From NCBI GenBank assembly GCA_937872065.1, contig CALMRA010000064.1:1-60622 (forward strand): 60,622 nt of DNA, in the 5' to 3' direction. The stretch is from an uncultured Eubacteriaceae bacterium (GTDB lineage Bacteria; Bacillota; Clostridia; Eubacteriales; Eubacteriaceae). Position 1 is the stretch's first letter; every line of letters begins with the position of its first letter. The notes beneath the pieces are model-generated. The model saw only the letters and a list, made by a program, of their open reading frames with translations. It was not told where the DNA came from and searched no databases. Below, one piece after another: positions 57,517-60,622 of this stretch. Position numbers and translations under genes: made by a program.

Positions 57517-57788
57517 TTATAAAGACCTCCTTCAGTCGCGTCAAGAATGACCGACATAACATTCTCCGTAGTCGCCTGTTTCACAACCAGATCTCCGATC
57601 TGGACGACCGGACACATATCCGGGTCCGACGAACCTTCCAGTTCCGGGACCGCTTCGATATTGATTCCGCGCGTAAGATTGAGGTCGCCGACAATGTCGT
57701 TAAGACTTTCGATCTGATCCATAATGTCCATTGCGCCCTTCATCATGCATTGTGTGTTCATACAGATTTTTACTTCCAGTGGTTCCAT
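57513..57788 (-). CDS. Small thioredoxin-fold 2Fe-2S-like protein linked to the hydrogenase
   Basis: 91 residues: VKICMNTQCMMKGAMDIMDQI resembles the start of the NuoE/HydC-type thioredoxin-like ferredoxin. Cysteines at 9, 14 and 59; a typical 2Fe-2S member has a fourth (CxxxC in the second half), absent here (GSSDPDMCPVVQIG). It may still bind a cluster with a non-Cys ligand, or have lost it. Overlaps the hydrogenase start by four bases and begins with a good site (GAGGAG). Confidence 0.65.
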   Translation of the reverse strand: MEPLEVKICMNTQCMMKGAMDIMDQIESLNDIVGDLNLTRGINIEAVPELEGSSDPDMCPVVQIGDLVVKQATTENVMSVILDATEGGLYK

Positions 57789-57905
57789 TGCTGATCTCCT
57801 CGATACCTTAATAATTTGACCTGTCCGCTTCCGGAGCTGCGGACAGAAAGCCTGCCGACCATGCCGCAGAGTATCAGTATTCTTTTACCCTGACAAACTG
57901 ATAAA

Positions 57906-57942
57906 TCGGCGTTTCCGCCGAATTTAAAGTGCTCCGGCACTT
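57906..57942 (-). other. Two tandem hairpins downstream of the UPF0210 gene
   Basis: Minus strand: AAGTGC / GCACTT (57927-57942) and TCGGCG / CGCCGA with GAAA loop (57906-57921). The tails are only short T stretches; possibly a weak terminator for the upstream pair. Confidence 0.45.
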
Positions 57943-57979
57943 ATAAACAAAATAGAACGGTTCTGCAGAATCTGCAGCG

Positions 57980-59338
57980 CTAATTTTTAAAGCTGTGAAT
58001 CGGCGCCGGGATCTGTCCGCCGCGATTGACAAACTGCGAGCAGTCCGACGGATTTACTTTCATCACAGGGGCTGAGCCCAGAAGACCGCCGAATTCGGCG
58101 CGTTCGCCGAGCTCTTTCCCGATAACGGGAATCAGGCGGACCGCGGTTGTTTTATTGTTGACCATACCGATAGCCGCTTCGTCCGCGATGATGCCGGAGA
58201 TCGTCGAAGCCGGCGTGCTGCCGGGAATCGCGATCATGTCGAGGCCCACGGAACAGACGCAGGTCATCGCTTCGAGCTTTTCGAGAGTAAGCGAGCCGAG
58301 TTCGGCCGCTTCGATCATCCCTTCGTCTTCGCTGACCGGTATAAACGCGCCGGACAGGCCCCCGACGGAGGAGCTGGCCATGATGCCGCCCTTTTTGACG
58401 GCGTCGTTGAGCAGCGCGAGTGCACAGGTCGTACCGGCTCCGCCGGTATGCTCGAGTCCCATGGATTCGAGAATCCGGCCTACGGAATCTCCGATCTCCG
58501 GCGTCGGCGCCAGGGACAGGTCGAGAATCCCGAAGGGAACGTTCAGACGCTGAGCGACGGTGGTACCGACGAGCTGGCCTGCGCGGGTAATTTTAAAGGC
58601 AGTTTTTTTAATTACTTCCGCAAGCTCCCCGAAGCTTGCGTCCGGATAGCGGGCGACGGCGTTCTTGACGACGCCGGGTCCGGAAACACCGACATGCAGA
58701 ACGGAATCCGGCTGCGAGATACCGTGGAAGGCGCCCGCCATAAACGGATTGTCTTCGACGGCGTTGCAGAATACGACCAGCTTCGCGCATCCGAGAGAAT
58801 CCTGATCCTTCGTGAGCTGTGCCGTTTCGCGGATCACTTCACCCATGATCTGCACGGCGTCCATATTGATACCGAGCTTCGAGCTGCCGATGTTCACGCT
58901 CGAACAGACGCATTCGGTCTGAGCCAGGGCTTCCGGAATGGAATTGATCAGAGTCAGATCCGCCCGGGTAAAGCCCTTCGGCACGAGCGCTGAGAAGCCG
59001 CCGATGAAATTGACGCCGACTGCAGCCGCCGCCTTGTCCAGCGTCTTCGCAAATTCGACGTAGTCGCTGTCAGAACAGGCGCCTGCGACGAGACTGATGG
59101 GGGTTACCGAGATACGCTTGTTGACGATATCGATCCCGTATTCGGTGGAAACGCGTTCCGCCTGCGGGACGAGCTGATCCGCAAGGTGTGTAATCTTGTC
59201 GTAGATTTTTTTTCTGGCGCGTTCTCCGTCGGAGTCGGCGCAGTCGAGCAGCGAGATGCCCATCGTGACGGTGCGGATATCGAGCTTTTCTTCCTCGATC
59301 ATCCGTACCGTTTCGAGTACGTTTTTCGTATATGCCAT
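57980..59338 (-). CDS. UPF0210 (DUF711/PFL-like) family protein
   Basis: 452 residues, a conserved family of unknown reaction with a pyruvate-formate-lyase-like barrel. Typical segments: [77 protein letters not shown]-like [19 protein letters not shown] and [24 protein letters not shown]. Always paired with a small ACT protein, as here (13 bases upstream). Confidence 0.9.
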   Translation of the reverse strand: MAYTKNVLETVRMIEEEKLDIRTVTMGISLLDCADSDGERARKKIYDKITHLADQLVPQAERVSTEYGIDIVNKRISVTPISLVAGACSDSDYVEFAKTLDKAAAAVGVNFIGGFSALVPKGFTRADLTLINSIPEALAQTECVCSSVNIGSSKLGINMDAVQIMGEVIRETAQLTKDQDSLGCAKLVVFCNAVEDNPFMAGAFHGISQPDSVLHVGVSGPGVVKNAVARYPDASFGELAEVIKKTAFKITRAGQLVGTTVAQRLNVPFGILDLSLAPTPEIGDSVGRILESMGLEHTGGAGTTCALALLNDAVKKGGIMASSSVGGLSGAFIPVSEDEGMIEAAELGSLTLEKLEAMTCVCSVGLDMIAIPGSTPASTISGIIADEAAIGMVNNKTTAVRLIPVIGKELGERAEFGGLLGSAPVMKVNPSDCSQFVNRGGQIPAPIHSFKN

Positions 59339-59351
59339 AATCCGCCTGCCC

Positions 59352-59621
59352 TTAAATCGAATGCATCGCGTTGAAGATGGCTTCCTGCTGGATTCTGACG
59401 GAAAGTCCGAGTCCGGCCCCGACCTTATCGAGTTCTTCCTTCAGTGTCTGGAAATCGCAGGAGATGTCGGAAATGTCCACCATCATGACCATTGTAAATA
59501 GGTCCTGCATAACTGTCTGGGACAGATCCAGGATGTTTGCGTTGTTTTCTGCGAGTATTTTGGAAATATTATAAATGATTCCCGTTTTATCTTTACCGAT
59601 AACCGTTACGACGGCGTTCAT
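59352..59621 (-). CDS. ACT domain protein (UPF0237)
   Basis: 89 residues, one ACT domain: [37 protein letters not shown]. The family is coupled to UPF0210 genes and presumably senses a small ligand for it. AAAGGA sits eight bases before ATG 59621; an in-frame TTG at 59627 is too close to the site. Confidence 0.9.
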   Translation of the reverse strand: MNAVVTVIGKDKTGIIYNISKILAENNANILDLSQTVMQDLFTMVMMVDISDISCDFQTLKEELDKVGAGLGLSVRIQQEAIFNAMHSI

Positions 59622-59749
59622 GCTCAAGTTCCTTTCATGAAGACATAGTATATTTAGTTTAAGTGTATCCGAAAATCAGACTCATTGCACGCTTTCCGGC
59701 GCGCCGCTTCGCGAATAGTGATGCACAGGCAGCAGGTGCGCGGGAATTC

Positions 59750-59778
59750 TTCCTGAGTCCGGCTGCATATGGTAAAAT
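59750..59778 (+). promoter_or_regulatory. Promoter of rsmH
   Basis: TTCCTG (59750-59755), 17-base spacer, TAAAAT (59773-59778) with TG one base upstream (extended -10). Confidence 0.65.
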
Positions 59779-59852
59779 AGAATGAATTTTAATTTTACCG
59801 GGTTTATTATTTATAACGCGCTGTGAATCAGCGCATTCTTGCAGGTACGATA

Positions 59853-60622
59853 ATGGAAATGAAACATATAACTGTCCTCCTTGAAGAAAGTGTGGACGGA
59901 CTCAATATCAGGCCGGACGGCGTCTATGTCGACGCGACGCTCGGCGGAGGCGGTCATTCGGAGCTGATCTGCAGCAGGCTCGGTGCAGACGGAACTCTCA
60001 TCGGGATCGATCAGGATGATTTCGCGCTGAAGTATGCAGGCGAACGTCTCGAAAAATTCGACTGCAGAAAGATACTGGTCAAAAGCAATTTCGAGCGGGT
60101 CGGAGAGGTGCTCGACGAGCTCGAAATTCCCGAAATCGACGGGATCATGTACGATCTCGGTGTCTCGTCGTTCCAGCTGGACGACGACGAGCGCGGTTTT
60201 TCGTATCATCACGACGGACCGCTGGACATGCGCATGGACGAGCAGGCGCCGTTTACGGCCGCCGATCTTGTCAATACCTATTCGAAGGAAGAGCTCGTAC
60301 GGGTCCTGCGGACGTACGGAGAGGAACGTCACGCGGGAAGGATCGCGAACGCGATTATCAGAGAACGTGAAGAATCTCCGATCACAACGACGGCGAGACT
60401 CGCGGAAATCATCAAAAAAGCCTATCCTCCGAAGGATCGCGCCGGAAAGCATCCGGCCAGAAAAAGCTTTCAGGCTATACGGATCGAAGTGAACCGGGAG
60501 CTTATCGTCATCGACAGGAGTTTTGACGGCGCTCTGTCTCATCTCAGAGACGGCGGACGGATCTGTGTGATCACGTTCCACTCGCTGGAGGACCGGATCG
60601 TCAAGAATTATTTCCGGGAAAA
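59853..60622 (+). CDS. rsmH: 16S rRNA (cytosine1402-N4)-methyltransferase (C-terminus outside window)
   Basis: Methylates C1402 in the ribosomal decoding site. About 256 residues are visible: MKHITVLLEESVDGL, the SAM motif VDATLGGGGHSELI, MYDLGVSSFQLDDDERGFSY and the substrate motif ICVITFHSLEDRIVK. Start ATG 59853; the ATG at 59859 (MKHITV) is also possible. A leader hairpin GCGCTG / CAGCGC (about 59819-59836) precedes it. mraZ, which often comes first in the division cluster, is not upstream. Confidence 0.95.
   Translation, partial: MEMKHITVLLEESVDGLNIRPDGVYVDATLGGGGHSELICSRLGADGTLIGIDQDDFALKYAGERLEKFDCRKILVKSNFERVGEVLDELEIPEIDGIMYDLGVSSFQLDDDERGFSYHHDGPLDMRMDEQAPFTAADLVNTYSKEELVRVLRTYGEERHAGRIANAIIREREESPITTTARLAEIIKKAYPPKDRAGKHPARKSFQAIRIEVNRELIVIDRSFDGALSHLRDGGRICVITFHSLEDRIVKNYFRE

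Overview
The window looks like chromosomal DNA of an anaerobic Gram-positive bacterium of the Bacillota, most likely class Clostridia. The reasons are the rnc-smc-ftsY-ylxM-ffh-rpsP-khpA-rimM-trmD-rplS gene order, lysine-riboswitch and T-box leaders, a one-chain glucose PTS permease, the acetyltransferase (DapH) type of lysine pathway, a multi-cluster [FeFe]-hydrogenase and rubredoxin domains. tRNA genes encode their own CCA ends. No insertion sequence, phage gene or CRISPR array was seen. Almost all of it is coding.

Layout. 1-866: start of RNase R (minus strand). 1.2-3.2 kb: Thr/Asp-rich surface protein with a variant cell-wall sorting signal. 3.3-6.0 kb: M29 aminopeptidase and tmcAL (minus). 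6.2-21.8 kb: long plus-strand housekeeping run (ackA, yceD, rpmF, plsX, acpP, rnc, smc, ftsY, ylxM, ffh, rpsP, khpA, rimM, trmD, rplS, lepB, rbgA, rnhB, yraN), broken by clear terminators and promoters. 21.9-23.5 kb: NTP pyrophosphohydrolase-like gene and an unknown membrane protein (minus). 23.7-29.0 kb: lysine/threonine-family operon asd-dapA-dapB-dapH-lysC plus a stand-alone double-ACT protein (minus) behind a lysine riboswitch. 29.3-33.9 kb: ptsG, an M20 amidohydrolase and a methyltransferase. 33.9-34.6 kb: two tRNA transcription units (Asp-Phe-Gly-Cys and Phe-Gly), the second an exact 163-bp duplication of part of the first. 34.7-39.5 kb: HAD phosphatase, cytoplasmic-type parvulin, and a MarR-type repressor with lon. 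39.6-44.0 kb: ABC importer followed by a GH13 amylase-TadA deaminase fusion. 44.0-53.4 kb: isoleucine T-box and ilvC-cimA-leuC-leuD-leuB-ilvD-ilvB. 53.7-60.6 kb: rubredoxin/flavin-reductase gene interrupted by an in-frame TAG, a cytidylate-kinase-like gene, a cyclase, [FeFe]-hydrogenase with a small 2Fe-2S-like partner, a UPF0210 protein and ACT protein pair, and the start of rsmH.

How the genes work together. The branched-chain operon encodes citramalate synthase but no leuA or ilvA, and its T-box specifier reads as ATC (Ile). This fits a unit that makes isoleucine from pyruvate and acetyl-CoA through citramalate, with LeuCDB acting on citramalate-derived intermediates. The lysine operon is shut off by lysine through its riboswitch and may have an extra layer of allostery through the separate ACT protein. 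AckA, PtsG and the hydrogenase fit a glucose-fermenting, acetate- and H2-handling metabolism.

The observations most worth following are the amylase-TadA fusion, the TAG inside the second rubredoxin repeat, the stand-alone aspartokinase-like ACT protein, the repressor-lon unit with a palindrome over its start site, and the tRNA duplication. All calls are by reading only; no database search was run.
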